From assembly GCF_022179385.1 (NCBI RefSeq), contig NZ_BPQS01000018.1, forward strand, positions 1 through 64,000: a stretch of 64,000 nt of DNA, written 5' to 3'. The stretch is from Methylobacterium longum (lineage in GTDB: Bacteria; Pseudomonadota; Alphaproteobacteria; Rhizobiales; Beijerinckiaceae). Made by a program: the position numbers and the translations under genes. This document shows positions 27,720 to 36,301 of this stretch, one piece after another. Numbering within the stretch: position 1 is the stretch's first letter; each line of letters opens with the position of its first letter. The notes under the pieces were generated by a model. It ran no database searches and was not told the origin of the DNA. It saw only the letters and a program-made list of their open reading frames with translations.

Positions 27720-28178
27720 GTGACGCTCGCCACCCTCGCGGGGACCTTCGAGGCCCTCGGAGCTGCCTGGAGCTGGGTCATCGCCGGCCTCGTCCTCGCG
27801 GGCGCCGAGATCCTGGTGCCCGGGATGTTCCTGATCTGGCTCGGCCTCGCCGCCCTCGCCACGGGGCTCGCGACCGCGGCGGTGCCCATGCCCTGGCAGG
27901 GTCAGACCCTGCTGTTCTCGGGCCTCGCGGTCGCCCTGGTGGGGATCGCGACCCGCCTGCACCGGCGCGGCGCGGCAGCCGCCGGCGCGAGCCTGAACCG
28001 CGCGGACCGGGGCCTGATCGGGCGCGAGGGCGTGCTCGACGAACCGATCGTGCAGGGCGCCGGCCACATCCGCTTCGACGACACCCTGTGGCGCGTCACC
28101 GGGCCCGACCTGCCGGCGGGCGGACGGGTGCGGGTCACCGGGATCAGCGGCACGGTCCTGCGGGTGGAGGCAGCCTGA
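27720..28178 (+). CDS. NfeD family protein
   Basis: A 152-residue short-type NfeD protein. Hydrophobic helices at about 15-35, 37-52 and 57-74 (WSWVIAGLVLAGAEILVPGM, then FLIWLGLAALATG) are followed by the soluble OB-fold domain LNRADRGLIGREGVLDEPIV...WRVTGPDLPAGGRVRV. It works with SPFH proteins in membrane organisation; the protease domain of long NfeDs is absent. It starts with GTG 5 bases after the SPFH stop, so the two are translationally linked. The start has no strong binding site, which fits coupling. Confidence 0.92.
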   Translation: MTLATLAGTFEALGAAWSWVIAGLVLAGAEILVPGMFLIWLGLAALATGLATAAVPMPWQGQTLLFSGLAVALVGIATRLHRRGAAAAGASLNRADRGLIGREGVLDEPIVQGAGHIRFDDTLWRVTGPDLPAGGRVRVTGISGTVLRVEAA

Positions 28179-28210
28179 GCCGCGCGGGCGCGGTCCGGCG
28201 CCCGCGCGGC
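28179..28210. terminator. Strong hairpin between convergent NfeD and minus-strand hypothetical
   Basis: A perfect 13-bp stem (GCCGCGCGGGCGC at 28179-28191 with its complement at 28198-28210) and a 6-base loop begin directly after the NfeD stop. There is no T-run, but the position between two convergent genes and the strength of the stem suggest a bidirectional terminator. Confidence 0.6.
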
Positions 28211-28217
28211 GCCGGCC

Positions 28218-28733
28218 TCAGACGCGCCTGCCCCGCCCGCCATGCGGATGCGGGCGGGTGACGCGCGCGAGCAGGATCCCGAGCCCGACGACCGCGCCCG
28301 CGATGGCGACCTTCTCGACGAAGCCCGCCCGGTTGTGCGCGAGTTCGGAGCGGATGCCCATCTCGGCCGGCACGTTGGGGATCCGGCCGCGCCCGACATC
28401 GTCGACCAAGCCCTCGACGACGTTCACCCGGTCGGCCGCCATCAGCATGAGCCAGTGCGTCCACTGGGACTCGCTGTACTTGAACGCCTGACGGCGGATC
28501 ATGCCGCTGAGCCCGCGCGGCGGCGTCGAGGTGCCGAGGACGGCCGGGAGCCTGTTGTGCTCGATCGAGGCCAGGATCTCGACACGCCGCGTCTGCAGCG
28601 GCGGGCGCTCCCAGCTCATGCCCGTGTCGTCGTCGCGCGACCGATCCCGCATCGGGTAGGTGGGATCGTTGCGCGGGTCGGCGTCGATGCCCCAGCCGGG
28701 GATCGTCGACGGATCGATGGGAAGGTTCCTCAT
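28218..28733 (-). CDS. Hypothetical membrane-anchored protein
   Basis: A 171-residue protein with a polar N-terminal half and one C-terminal helix (VEKVAIAGAVVGLGILLARV, about 139-158), then a His/Arg tail. The block LGTSTPPRGLSGMIRRQAFK followed by HWLMLMAADRVNVVEGLVDD looks like a known, unnamed alphaproteobacterial family. The ATG at 28733 is chosen because GAGGAG lies 6 bases before it; the ATG at 28739 directly abuts that site. It begins 10 bases after the zinc alcohol dehydrogenase stop, so both are one operon. The function is unknown. Confidence 0.75.
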   Translation of the reverse strand: MRNLPIDPSTIPGWGIDADPRNDPTYPMRDRSRDDDTGMSWERPPLQTRRVEILASIEHNRLPAVLGTSTPPRGLSGMIRRQAFKYSESQWTHWLMLMAADRVNVVEGLVDDVGRGRIPNVPAEMGIRSELAHNRAGFVEKVAIAGAVVGLGILLARVTRPHPHGGRGRRV

Positions 28734-28743
28734 CCGCATCTCC

Positions 28744-29898
28744 TCACGCGCGCGCTGTCGGGGGAACGAGAACCGGCTTGATGCAGCCGTCGAGCTTTGC
28801 CGAGAAGATGTGGTAGGCGTCCGCGATCTCCTCGAGCGGCACCTTGTGGGTGATGAGTTCCTTCGGGTTCAGGCGGCCGGCCTCGATGTGGTCGATCAGC
28901 TTCGGCAGCAGACGCTTCACCGAGGCTTGGTTGGCCCGCACGGTGATGCCCTTGTTCACGACGTTGCCGATGGGGATCATGTTGCCGGTGGGGCCGTAGA
29001 CGCCCACGATCGAGACGGTGCCGCCCTTCTTGACCGCGTTGATCGCCCAGTGGAGCGCGATGGCGGAGCCGCCTTCGAGCTTCAGCTTGGTGCCCATGAG
29101 CGTGTGCAGGGCGTTGCCCGCCGCGTCGCCGCCGACGGCGTCGATGCAGACATCCGGTCCGAGCGAGTCGGTCGTCTTCTTCAGGAAGACGACCGGGTCT
29201 TCGATCGAGCGGAAGTTGTACACCTCGGCGGGGCAGTACCGTCTGGCGAAGTCGAGCCGGTACTCGACGTGGTCGATGACGATCACCCGGCCCGCTCCGA
29301 ACAGCCACGCGGAACGGGCCGCCATGATGCCGACCGGGCCGGCGCCGAAGACCACGACGGTGTCGCCCTGCTTGATGCCCCCCATCTCGGCGGCCTGATA
29401 GCCGGTGGGCACGACGTCGGTGAGGAGCACCGCGTCGTCGAGGTCCATCGTCGGGGGAATCTTGCACGGACCCACATCGGCGTAGGGGACGCGGACGTAC
29501 TCGGCCTGGCCGCCGTCGTAGCCGCCGGCGGTGTGGGAGTAGCCGTAGATCGCCCCGACAGCGGTCGCCTGGGCGTTCGATTCGTGGCAGTTCCCGAACA
29601 ATCCCTGCTTGCAGAAGTGGCACTTCCCGCAGGCGATGTTGAACGGCACGATCACGTGGTCGCCGACGGCGAGATTGTTCACCCCGGACCCTGTTTCCTC
29701 CACCACGCCAATAAATTCGTGGCCGAACGTCATGCCGACACGCGTGTCGGGCACCATGCCATGGTACAGATGAAGATCAGAGCCGCAGATGCACGTCCGC
29801 GTGACCCGTATTACGGCATCCTGAACGTGCTCGCAGACGGGAACTGGCTTGCGGTCGAGCCGGACCCTGTAAGGTCCGCGATAGTTCATCGCCAGCAT
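28744..29898 (-). CDS. Zinc-dependent alcohol dehydrogenase (formaldehyde dehydrogenase-like MDR)
   Basis: A 384-residue medium-chain dehydrogenase. The catalytic zinc ligands are visible in CICGSDLHLYHG (Cys near 38) and GHEFIGVVEE (His-Glu near 59-60). The structural-zinc Cys cluster reads ACGKCHFCKQGLFGNC (about 89-104). The NAD-binding Rossmann fold has VVVFGAGPVGIMAARSAWL (about 183-201), with Asp after the second strand (VIVIDHVEYRLDFA), suggesting NAD rather than NADP. The pattern is close to glutathione-independent formaldehyde dehydrogenase and related threonine-dehydrogenase-like enzymes; the actual alcohol or aldehyde is unknown. The start ATG 29898 follows GGGAG. It is the first gene of a pair with the membrane protein at 28218. 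Confidence 0.88.
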   Translation of the reverse strand: MLAMNYRGPYRVRLDRKPVPVCEHVQDAVIRVTRTCICGSDLHLYHGMVPDTRVGMTFGHEFIGVVEETGSGVNNLAVGDHVIVPFNIACGKCHFCKQGLFGNCHESNAQATAVGAIYGYSHTAGGYDGGQAEYVRVPYADVGPCKIPPTMDLDDAVLLTDVVPTGYQAAEMGGIKQGDTVVVFGAGPVGIMAARSAWLFGAGRVIVIDHVEYRLDFARRYCPAEVYNFRSIEDPVVFLKKTTDSLGPDVCIDAVGGDAAGNALHTLMGTKLKLEGGSAIALHWAINAVKKGGTVSIVGVYGPTGNMIPIGNVVNKGITVRANQASVKRLLPKLIDHIEAGRLNPKELITHKVPLEEIADAYHIFSAKLDGCIKPVLVPPTARA

Positions 29899-30036
29899 GC
29901 TGAGGCTCCCACATCCTTTGACTGCGGGAACCGCACGTATGAGTCGAAGTTCCCGGGCCTCTCGCGTGCTGGAGATCGAGCGTGTCCGGATCGGCTCAGC
30001 GTCGGTGATGCGGTGCGTGGCGCCCAGGGCCGCGCG

Positions 30037-32925
30037 TCATCCGAAGGCCCCCACCTCGTGCTGGATGATCCCGGAGATCTCGCGCGCCTGGTCGAACATC
30101 CGGCGGATCGGCTGGAACAGGTTGGCGTGCTCGGCCTCGTAGGTGCCGACATCCCGCGGGCCCGCCGGCTCGCCGAAGTTGAGGCCCAGCGTCGGATCGG
30201 GGGTGACCGGGAAGATCTCGTCCAGGAGCTTGAGGCAGCCGTCGATGTCGAGGCGCAGGAAGCGCTCCAGCAGCTGCTCGCGGGAGATGCCGGCCTGCGG
30301 CCGGAAACCCGGGATGTGCACCGCCAGGAACCAGATCCGATGGATCAGGGCGAGCCGCAGGGCATGCAGCAGCGTCAGCCGCGCCGACATGGCGGGCAGG
30401 TCGGGTGCGGCCGCCGACAGGGCGAGCCAGTCGCGGGTCAGCCGGCCGAACAGGCTCCGGAGCGCGGAGGCGAGGTCGAGGCGCTCCAGGGCTCCGGCGA
30501 TCACCACCAGTTCGTCCCGGCGGAAATCCTTCTGCGTGCGCCGCGCCCGCTCCAGCCACACGGCCGGGTCGAGGGTGTCGATGTAGGCGCGCAGCACGTC
30601 GAGGTCGCCCACGGATGCCGCGTGCTGCACCAGGCGGAAGGCGCGGGAGAAGCGCACCGAGTCGCGGCGCATGTCGCGGAACAGGTCCGGCCCGCGCTGC
30701 GCGGCGCGGCCGATCCCGTGCAGCGAGTTCGCCAGGAAGCCGAGCTGGTGCAGGATCGCGTTGTTGGGGATCGCCCGCATCTGGCGCGGGTGGGTGATCC
30801 GGGCCGGGCCGCCGCTGTCGCTCTGGCGCGCCACGGGCCGGGAGCCCGTGCGGTCGATCAGGCTCGGGCCGAACGTGCCGAGCATCGCGGCGTAGCCCGG
30901 GTCGTCGACCAGGGATTCCATGTCCTGGCGGGCGGCGGTGAAGAATTCCAGGGCGAAGTCCGGCTCGGAGTAGATCGGATCCTCCCCGGCTTCGGCGCGC
31001 CGCGGGTGGTCATTCAGGGCGTAGTCCGAGAAGGTGTCGTCCTCCGTCACGTCCAGCGCGTAGACGTGCTCGGCGATGCGGGCGACGCTGGCCTGGGCCA
31101 GCGCCTCCGTGCCGTACAGCAGGTAGCCGTCGGTGCCCTGGAAGCTCGATTCGAGCCGCACCCTGATCCCGGCCTTGCGGGCGCGGTCCCGCGCATCCTC
31201 GGGAGCCAGATAGGCGAGGCGGTCGCGCAGCGAGGTCGGGTGGGCGCCGCGCCCGATCGACTCGCCGTGTGTGTCGAAGATGGCGAGTTCGATGTCGGCC
31301 AGGCGGTTCTGGACCAGCATCTCGGTGATGCGCAGGCGCAGCCGCTCGATCCAGAAGGTGGCGGCGAGCTGGCCGACGTAGCGGCCCGAATCCGAGTAGC
31401 CGAACTGCACGGTCAGCCGTCCGATGCGCTTCAGGTACTGGCGCCAGTGCGGGTTGCGCAGGGCATCGTCGAGCACCTGGATGCCCTGCTCCAGGGCGCT
31501 CGCCGTCTCGAAGAGCGGCGTGATCTCCAGCTTGTCGGCGATGCCGTAGTGGCGTGCCAGCCAGAGGGCGGCGAGCAGCGTGTAGCCGGTCTCGGTCTCG
31601 GCGATGAGGAACCGCACCGGATGGGTGCCGTCGACGTGCTTGAGGATCTGGGCGATCGTCATCATCAGCCGGGCGGCCGAGGCCCGCTCGGCGGCGAGCG
31701 CCCCGAAATCCACCGCCACCGGCCGGACGTCGTTCAGGAGCGCGTGGATCGTGGCGAGGTGCGAGCGGCGCCGGGCCGCATCGGTCGGCTCACCCTCCAG
31801 GTCGATCACCCGGCGGACCGCATTGTGGATCTGGCTGGCGTTCAGCCGGAAATGCGGCAGGGCGTTCGACAGGCCGTGCGTGGCCACGCCCGAACGCAGG
31901 ACGGCGATCCGGCGCTGGTCGGCCGCATCCCCGGCCGCCTCCAGGGCCTTGGTCAGTCCTGAGATGAGGGCGCTCGCGTCGGTCTGGGCGCGCTCGCGCT
32001 CGATGATCAGCGCCAGGGCGAACCGATGCACCGCTTCCAGCGACGGCTTCTCGCCGAGGCGCGGCGCCACCGCGAGCTGCCGGTTCACCGCCGCCAGCGC
32101 CCCCTCGGCCAGGGCGCGGACCTCGCGGCAGGCCGCGATCTCGGGCAGCTCGCGCATCACCCGGTCGAACTGCATCCGCTTCGAGATCAGCCGGTAGCGC
32201 AGGGTGTCCCACCAGCCGATATCGGTCCGCCCGTCCGTGTCGCAGCCGACCCAGCTGGCGATGGCGAAGGGGCGCGGCGTCAGCTCGGTCCAGCTCTCCG
32301 GCCAACGGGCGCGGGCGGCGTCGAGCAGGGCACCGTTGAAGGCGTCGACGGCGAGGCGGCCGTTATTGGCGGCCGCGCAGGCCTGCTCGAACTCGACGTC
32401 CAGGGTGATCGGCGCGTCCGGCCGGGTGGAGAGCGCCGCCGCCCGCGCGATCAGGCCGGCCCGGGCGGCCTCGTCCGGAAGGCTTGCCGCCTGGGCCAGC
32501 AGCGTCGCCACGGCCCGGGGCATGCCGAAGGTCGGGTGTGCCGTGAACACCACCGCGAAGGCGATGCGGTTGATGAAGCCCCTGAACGCCTCGAAGCTCT
32601 CGGGACGGTCGGGCACGGCTGCCACGAGGCGCGCCGGGATGGCCGCCTGCGGATCGGATGATGCGGCCGGCTCGTTTTCCAGCCCGACATAGGCCCGCAG
32701 CCGCGCCGCCCGCGCGGTCAGGGCGGCGGCGCGCAGCCGGACGAACAGGCCCTCGAGGTCGCCGAGCGAGATCTCGTTCCGGTCGAACCGCCGCGTGATG
32801 GCCAGGGTCACGGCCAGCACGGGATTGCGGAAGGGATCCTCCCGGGCCTGATCCCGGGCCGCCTCGATCAGGCCGAGGAGATGGCCCTCCAGCTCGTCGG
32901 GCTCGCGACTCGGCTCGTGCTGCAT
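30037..32925 (-). CDS. Divergent phosphoenolpyruvate carboxylase-like protein with altered active site
   Basis: A 962-residue protein recognisable as PEP carboxylase-like from the order of motifs: VVFTAHPT (His at about 130), PLFETASALEQGIQVL, FGYSDSGRYVGQLAATF (about 508-524), THGESIGRGAHP, and RQMRAIPNNAILHQ. Key residues differ from canonical enzymes. TAHPTE reads TAHPTF. The Lys of YSDSAKD (Escherichia coli Lys546) is Arg. HGRGGSIGRG has become HGESIGRG, losing Arg581 and two Gly. The usual C-terminal NTG is replaced by EVGAFG. It may therefore not fix bicarbonate, or may do so differently. It is unlikely to be the serine-cycle Ppc, which normally lies with mtkAB and mcl. The ATG at 32925 is preferred to 32955 on binding-site spacing. 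It stands alone. Confidence 0.75.
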   Translation of the reverse strand: MQHEPSREPDELEGHLLGLIEAARDQAREDPFRNPVLAVTLAITRRFDRNEISLGDLEGLFVRLRAAALTARAARLRAYVGLENEPAASSDPQAAIPARLVAAVPDRPESFEAFRGFINRIAFAVVFTAHPTFGMPRAVATLLAQAASLPDEAARAGLIARAAALSTRPDAPITLDVEFEQACAAANNGRLAVDAFNGALLDAARARWPESWTELTPRPFAIASWVGCDTDGRTDIGWWDTLRYRLISKRMQFDRVMRELPEIAACREVRALAEGALAAVNRQLAVAPRLGEKPSLEAVHRFALALIIERERAQTDASALISGLTKALEAAGDAADQRRIAVLRSGVATHGLSNALPHFRLNASQIHNAVRRVIDLEGEPTDAARRRSHLATIHALLNDVRPVAVDFGALAAERASAARLMMTIAQILKHVDGTHPVRFLIAETETGYTLLAALWLARHYGIADKLEITPLFETASALEQGIQVLDDALRNPHWRQYLKRIGRLTVQFGYSDSGRYVGQLAATFWIERLRLRITEMLVQNRLADIELAIFDTHGESIGRGAHPTSLRDRLAYLAPEDARDRARKAGIRVRLESSFQGTDGYLLYGTEALAQASVARIAEHVYALDVTEDDTFSDYALNDHPRRAEAGEDPIYSEPDFALEFFTAARQDMESLVDDPGYAAMLGTFGPSLIDRTGSRPVARQSDSGGPARITHPRQMRAIPNNAILHQLGFLANSLHGIGRAAQRGPDLFRDMRRDSVRFSRAFRLVQHAASVGDLDVLRAYIDTLDPAVWLERARRTQKDFRRDELVVIAGALERLDLASALRSLFGRLTRDWLALSAAAPDLPAMSARLTLLHALRLALIHRIWFLAVHIPGFRPQAGISREQLLERFLRLDIDGCLKLLDEIFPVTPDPTLGLNFGEPAGPRDVGTYEAEHANLFQPIRRMFDQAREISGIIQHEVGAFG

Positions 32926-33052
32926 CGATCGATCCCGCTTCCGGCCCGCCCGCATCTACCCGGTCCGCCGCGCCACGCAAGGAGCGTTCCGCGCGGGGCG
33001 GGCTCCGGTGGGGTGACGGCGGCCCTCCGCGCGGGTTAGAGCATCGCGCAGC

Positions 33053-33355
33053 ATGGAGCGGCTGCTGATCTTTCTGGCGATACTGGTTTTCGCCGTCGCC
33101 GTGGTGGCCGCCGTCGCCATGGTGGCCAGGGGCCGGCGCGCGCCGTTGCGTCTGGACGCCGAACTCGACGTCGAGGACGAACACCTCGTCATCGGTTCGG
33201 TCGGCACGCGCCGGAGCCCCATCGACCGCACGGCGCAAATCATCGATCCGCACGTTCTCGACCTGGAAGCGACCGAATTGGAACCGATCAGAATGCTCGG
33301 CTGCGCGGAACGCGCCGAGGCGTCGCGGCGCGGTCGTCCGGGGGACGGCCGATGA
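33053..33355 (+). CDS. Small membrane-anchored hypothetical protein
   Basis: A 100-residue protein with one N-terminal helix (LLIFLAILVFAVAVVAAVAM) and a polar, acidic then Arg-rich tail. No family is recognised. Its stop overlaps the next gene's ATG by four bases (ATGA), so the two are translated together. The composition of the tail (ELDVEDEHLVIGSVGTRR) looks like real coding sequence. Confidence 0.6.
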   Translation: MERLLIFLAILVFAVAVVAAVAMVARGRRAPLRLDAELDVEDEHLVIGSVGTRRSPIDRTAQIIDPHVLDLEATELEPIRMLGCAERAEASRRGRPGDGR

Positions 33356-34011
33356 GGCGGCTGGTTCGCCTCGCGGCCGGGCTGATGCTCGCCGCCCCGT
33401 TCGGCCTGACGGCCGCGCAGGCCGCCCCGCAAGCACCGCCTCGGCCAGCCCAGGCGCCCACGCCCCAGCCCGACGGGCCGCCTGCGGCCCCCGCGCCGGC
33501 GGCACCGCAGGCCGCGCCGACTCCGGCGGCCGGTCCCGCGATCGAGCAGCCCTGCGGGGCTCAGGCGGCTCGGTTCGAGAGCGGTAAGGGTTTCAAGATG
33601 GTGATCACCCGGGCCGGGCAGGTCCGGACCACCAACCCGCTCCGGCCGCTGACACCCGAGGTCAACGAGGTGCTGCAGGTCGTCATCGCCGGGAAGGTCG
33701 CAACCGCCTACGGGCCGGACTTCAACACGCTGCGGCGCGGCAGTGCGGCAGCGGCGATCGAGGCCATGCTGGGCGGTCCGATCCGCTGGCAGCCGACCCT
33801 GCCGGTGCTGCCCGACGCACTCACCATCGTGGCCGAGGAGGGGGCGCCCCTGGCGCAACTCGCCTTCAAGGCCTGCGAGGCGCCGCCTGCCGTGAAGGCG
33901 CCGAAGGCGGAGGCCCGCAAGAAGGCCCCCGCCCGGCGAACTCCCGCGCCGAAGGCGGCCGAGAAGACGCCCCCCGGCTTCTCCATGCCTCAGGGGGTGA
34001 TCGGCGAGTAG
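33352..34011 (+). CDS. Secreted Pro/Ala-rich hypothetical protein
   Basis: A 219-residue protein with a Sec signal peptide (RLVRLAAGLMLAAPFGLTAA, cut after AQA). A Pro/Ala/Gln linker runs to about residue 65. A globular core follows from PCGAQAARFESGKGFKMVI to LAQLAFKACEAPP, with two Cys that may pair, and then a Lys/Ala/Pro-rich tail. The function is unknown; periplasmic location is inferred. It overlaps the preceding small membrane gene by four bases, and runs convergent to the helix-hairpin-helix gene with 4 bases between the stops. Confidence 0.68.
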   Translation: MRRLVRLAAGLMLAAPFGLTAAQAAPQAPPRPAQAPTPQPDGPPAAPAPAAPQAAPTPAAGPAIEQPCGAQAARFESGKGFKMVITRAGQVRTTNPLRPLTPEVNEVLQVVIAGKVATAYGPDFNTLRRGSAAAAIEAMLGGPIRWQPTLPVLPDALTIVAEEGAPLAQLAFKACEAPPAVKAPKAEARKKAPARRTPAPKAAEKTPPGFSMPQGVIGE

Positions 34012-34015
34012 GTGG

Positions 34016-34381
34016 CTACTTCTGCTTGGCGATGACCTTGTCCTTGATGCCGTCGTACACGCTCTCCGGGATGATCTTCTTGGACACCAGATCATCCTTG
34101 CCGCGATAGGGACGGCCCTTGACGATCGCGGCCGCCCGCGCCGCGCCGATGCCCGGCAGGGCGTCGAGTTCCTGGGGGCTCGCGCTGTTGAGATCGATGA
34201 GCGCGCCCTTGGCGGCGTTCGGCGGCCCGGCCACCGGTGCGCTCGGCGCCGTGGGCTTGGCGGGCGCCGTCGGCGTGGCCGCGCTGGGTGCCTGCGGCGC
34301 GGGGGCCTGAGCCAGCGCTGGCGCCGTGATCAGGCTCGAGAGCAGGGCGAAGAGGGCGAGGGTCCTGGTGGGGGAAGCCAT
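34016..34381 (-). CDS. Secreted helix-hairpin-helix protein (ComEA-like)
   Basis: A 121-residue protein. From ATG 34381, which has GGGAG at good spacing, it has a signal peptide ([20 protein letters not shown], then LA), a Pro/Ala linker at about 25-60, and a C-terminal tandem helix-hairpin-helix domain: [20 protein letters not shown], then [19 protein letters not shown]. This is the periplasmic DNA-binding fold of ComEA, used in DNA uptake in competent bacteria. Many alphaproteobacteria carry such proteins without known competence, so uptake is only a possibility. No other com genes are near. Confidence 0.85.
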   Translation of the reverse strand: MASPTRTLALFALLSSLITAPALAQAPAPQAPSAATPTAPAKPTAPSAPVAGPPNAAKGALIDLNSASPQELDALPGIGAARAAAIVKGRPYRGKDDLVSKKIIPESVYDGIKDKVIAKQK

Positions 34382-34621
34382 GGTGATACTCCCGAGGGTC
34401 ACGGCCCGCGCCGCGGCGCCGGCACCGCATCACTGGGCCGTCCCGCTTGAACCCGCGCTTAACGCCTGCGTGTGACGGTTGTGCTCCGGCGCCTCTAGCC
34501 AGGGGCCGACCCCGGCGCTATAAGCGCGCCCTCATCCGTATCCCGCGGTGTGCGTGGCGATCCTCGATCGAGGAGCCGCCCGCGCGCCGCTTTGTTCGCG
34601 GCGTCACGAAGGATCACTGCC

Positions 34622-34810
34622 ATGGCCGTTCCGAAGCGAAAGACCTCCCCCTCCCGCCGCGGCATGCGCCGCTCGGCCGACGCCCTGAAGGCGCCGACCT
34701 ACGTGGAGGACAAGGATTCGGGCGAGCTGCGCCGTCCGCACCACATCGACCTGAAGACCGGCATGTACCGCGGCCGCCAGGTCCTCAAGGTGAAGTCCGC
34801 CGAGGCCTGA
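34622..34810 (+). CDS. rpmF: 50S ribosomal protein L32
   Basis: A 62-residue ribosomal protein. The sequence [20 protein letters not shown] is diagnostic of alphaproteobacterial L32. The Cys zinc ribbon of other L32 types is absent, as is usual in this group. AAGGA 10 bases upstream is the binding site; the longer frame from 34550 is not used. It stands alone. In this group rpmF often sits near plsX or PHB genes, and the PHB block is 1 kb away. Confidence 0.97.
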
Positions 34811-34964
34811 GCCCGGTGCGGCACCGGCCGTCCTCCGGGACGTGCGATACGGGTGCGACGATCAACCGGTCATTCCGGGATAGCCGAGGCGGTCCGGGAT
34901 GACGGCGCTTCGCCATCGAGGCGTGGCCCGCTCTCGGGCGGCCCGACGCCGGTGAGGCGCCGCA

Positions 34965-35288
34965 TCACGCGAGGCGCCGCGCGGTCTCCGTGTAGCAGGC
35001 GGCGGCCATCCGGGTCCGCTCCAGCCGCGACGGAAGCAGCGTCGGGTCCCCGGCCGTGAGCAACTGGGCGACGAAGCCGGCGCGGGGCTTGCCCGCGGTC
35101 GAGCGTTCCGCCGCTGCGGTGCCGCCCGCTTCCTCCGACTGCCCTCCATCGATCACGACGAGTGCACGCGCGGCATCCTGCTGCGGGCGCGTGCCTGCCT
35201 GGGGCGCGCTCTCGGTGGCCTCCGGCACCGCGCGCGCCGGCCTGATCTGTGCCGGGCCGACACGCCCGCCTGTTCCGATCCGCACCAT
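34965..35288 (-). CDS. Hypothetical protein (107 aa)
   Basis: A 107-residue protein starting MVRIGTGGRVGPAQIRPARA and ending MAAACYTETARRLA. No domain is recognised. The first 60 residues are Ala/Gln/Thr-rich and probably flexible; the second half (PRAGFVAQLLTAGDPTLLPS) looks like a short folded segment of a type common in rhizobial and Methylobacterium genomes. AGGAGA lies 8 bases upstream. It is convergent with rpmF and follows phaR on the same strand after a 95-base gap. Confidence 0.6.
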   Translation of the reverse strand: MVRIGTGGRVGPAQIRPARAVPEATESAPQAGTRPQQDAARALVVIDGGQSEEAGGTAAAERSTAGKPRAGFVAQLLTAGDPTLLPSRLERTRMAAACYTETARRLA

Positions 35289-35383
35289 TGCAGCATCTCC
35301 TGCACGTTTCCGTGCCGATGGTGCAAAGGTGGGGCCGGCGTTTACGAATCGTCAACCTTTTATGTCGCCGTGCCCATCGGAAA

Positions 35384-35974
35384 TTATTTCTTCGCGAGGG
35401 CCTCGAGGCGCTGCTGCATCTCCAGCATCTGGCGCTTGAGGTCGTCCAGCTCCCCGCCGGCGTAGGACGCCGCTGCGGGGACCACCGGGGCGTTGGTCCC
35501 CGCAGCCGGCGGTGTGAAGCCGGTGAACATCTTCATGGCATCGCCGAAGAAGTTCATGTTGGCGCGCACCTGTTGCTCGATCGCGTTCTGGAACGCGGCC
35601 GGGCCGAAGCTGTGGGCGAATTTTTCGCGCAGGCCGTCCTGATCCTTGGCGAAGTTCGCCATGGAGAATTCCAGGAAACTCGGCACCATCGTGCGCATGC
35701 TGTCGCCGTAGAAGCGGATCAACTGGCGCAGGAAGGCCACCGGCAGCAGGTTCTCCGCGCCGGCCTTGTTCTCCTGCTCGAAGATGATCTGCGTGAGCAC
35801 CGACCGGGTGATGTCGTCGCCGGTGCGCGCGTCGTAGACGACGAAGTCTTCACCGTTCTGGACCATCGTGGCGAGGTCCTCCAGCGTCACGTAGGTCGAC
35901 GTGCCCGTGTGGTACAGGCGCCGATTGGCGTACTTCTTGATGACGGTCTGGGTGGCCTTGACGGTATCCGCCAT
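35384..35974 (-). CDS. phaR: Polyhydroxyalkanoate synthesis repressor PhaR
   Basis: A 196-residue regulator of PHB synthesis. The N-terminal PHB/PHA accumulation regulator DNA-binding domain reads VIKKYANRRLYHTGTSTYVT and EDLATMVQNGEDFVVYDART (residues 11-50). It is followed by PHB_acc repeats (ITRSVLTQIIFEQENKAG, then LLPVAFLRQLIRFYGDSMRT) and a C-terminal coiled coil DDLKRQMLEMQQRLEALAKK. PhaR binds DNA and PHB granules and represses phasin and synthesis genes when no polymer is present. It is divergent from phaA, with 327 bases between, so it may act on that shared region and on its own promoter. Confidence 0.96.
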   Translation of the reverse strand: MADTVKATQTVIKKYANRRLYHTGTSTYVTLEDLATMVQNGEDFVVYDARTGDDITRSVLTQIIFEQENKAGAENLLPVAFLRQLIRFYGDSMRTMVPSFLEFSMANFAKDQDGLREKFAHSFGPAAFQNAIEQQVRANMNFFGDAMKMFTGFTPPAAGTNAPVVPAAASYAGGELDDLKRQMLEMQQRLEALAKK

Positions 35975-36301
35975 CGGGAACGGCCTTTCTGGACTCGGGA
36001 CCTAGGGGCGTTGCGGGCACGCGATGCGGCACGGCGGAGGCCGTCTTCGCGCCCGCAGCACGATCCTTAAGGCCTTCCAAGGGCGCAGAAAACAGCAAAC
36101 TGCAACTGTTCAGCGCAGAATAATGCAGGCGATCACGGCCGCTCTGCGCCATTTCAGTCTCGCGATCGCGTCATCCCCACCTTTTCGCGTCCTGTTGCGC
36201 AACCTTGACTTCGCCGATGCGGCGCCCTTCATCCGAAGTCCGGCATCAGAGCGCGCCCGGACAGTGGAAGGCGCGCCGGCTCGTGAGAGGAGAACGTTCA
36301 C
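35975..36301. promoter_or_regulatory. phaR-phaA divergent control region
   Basis: No gene is present. The less GC-rich middle part (about 36080-36215) should hold both promoters. It contains a TGC/GCA-rich cluster (CTGCAACTG, GCGCAG, ATGCAGG at 36101-36131) and a perfect 10-bp palindrome GTTGCGCAAC at 36194-36203. Alphaproteobacterial PhaR proteins bind TGC/GCA-type sites, so these are candidate operators. GAGAGGAG before phaA is its binding site. Confidence 0.4.
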
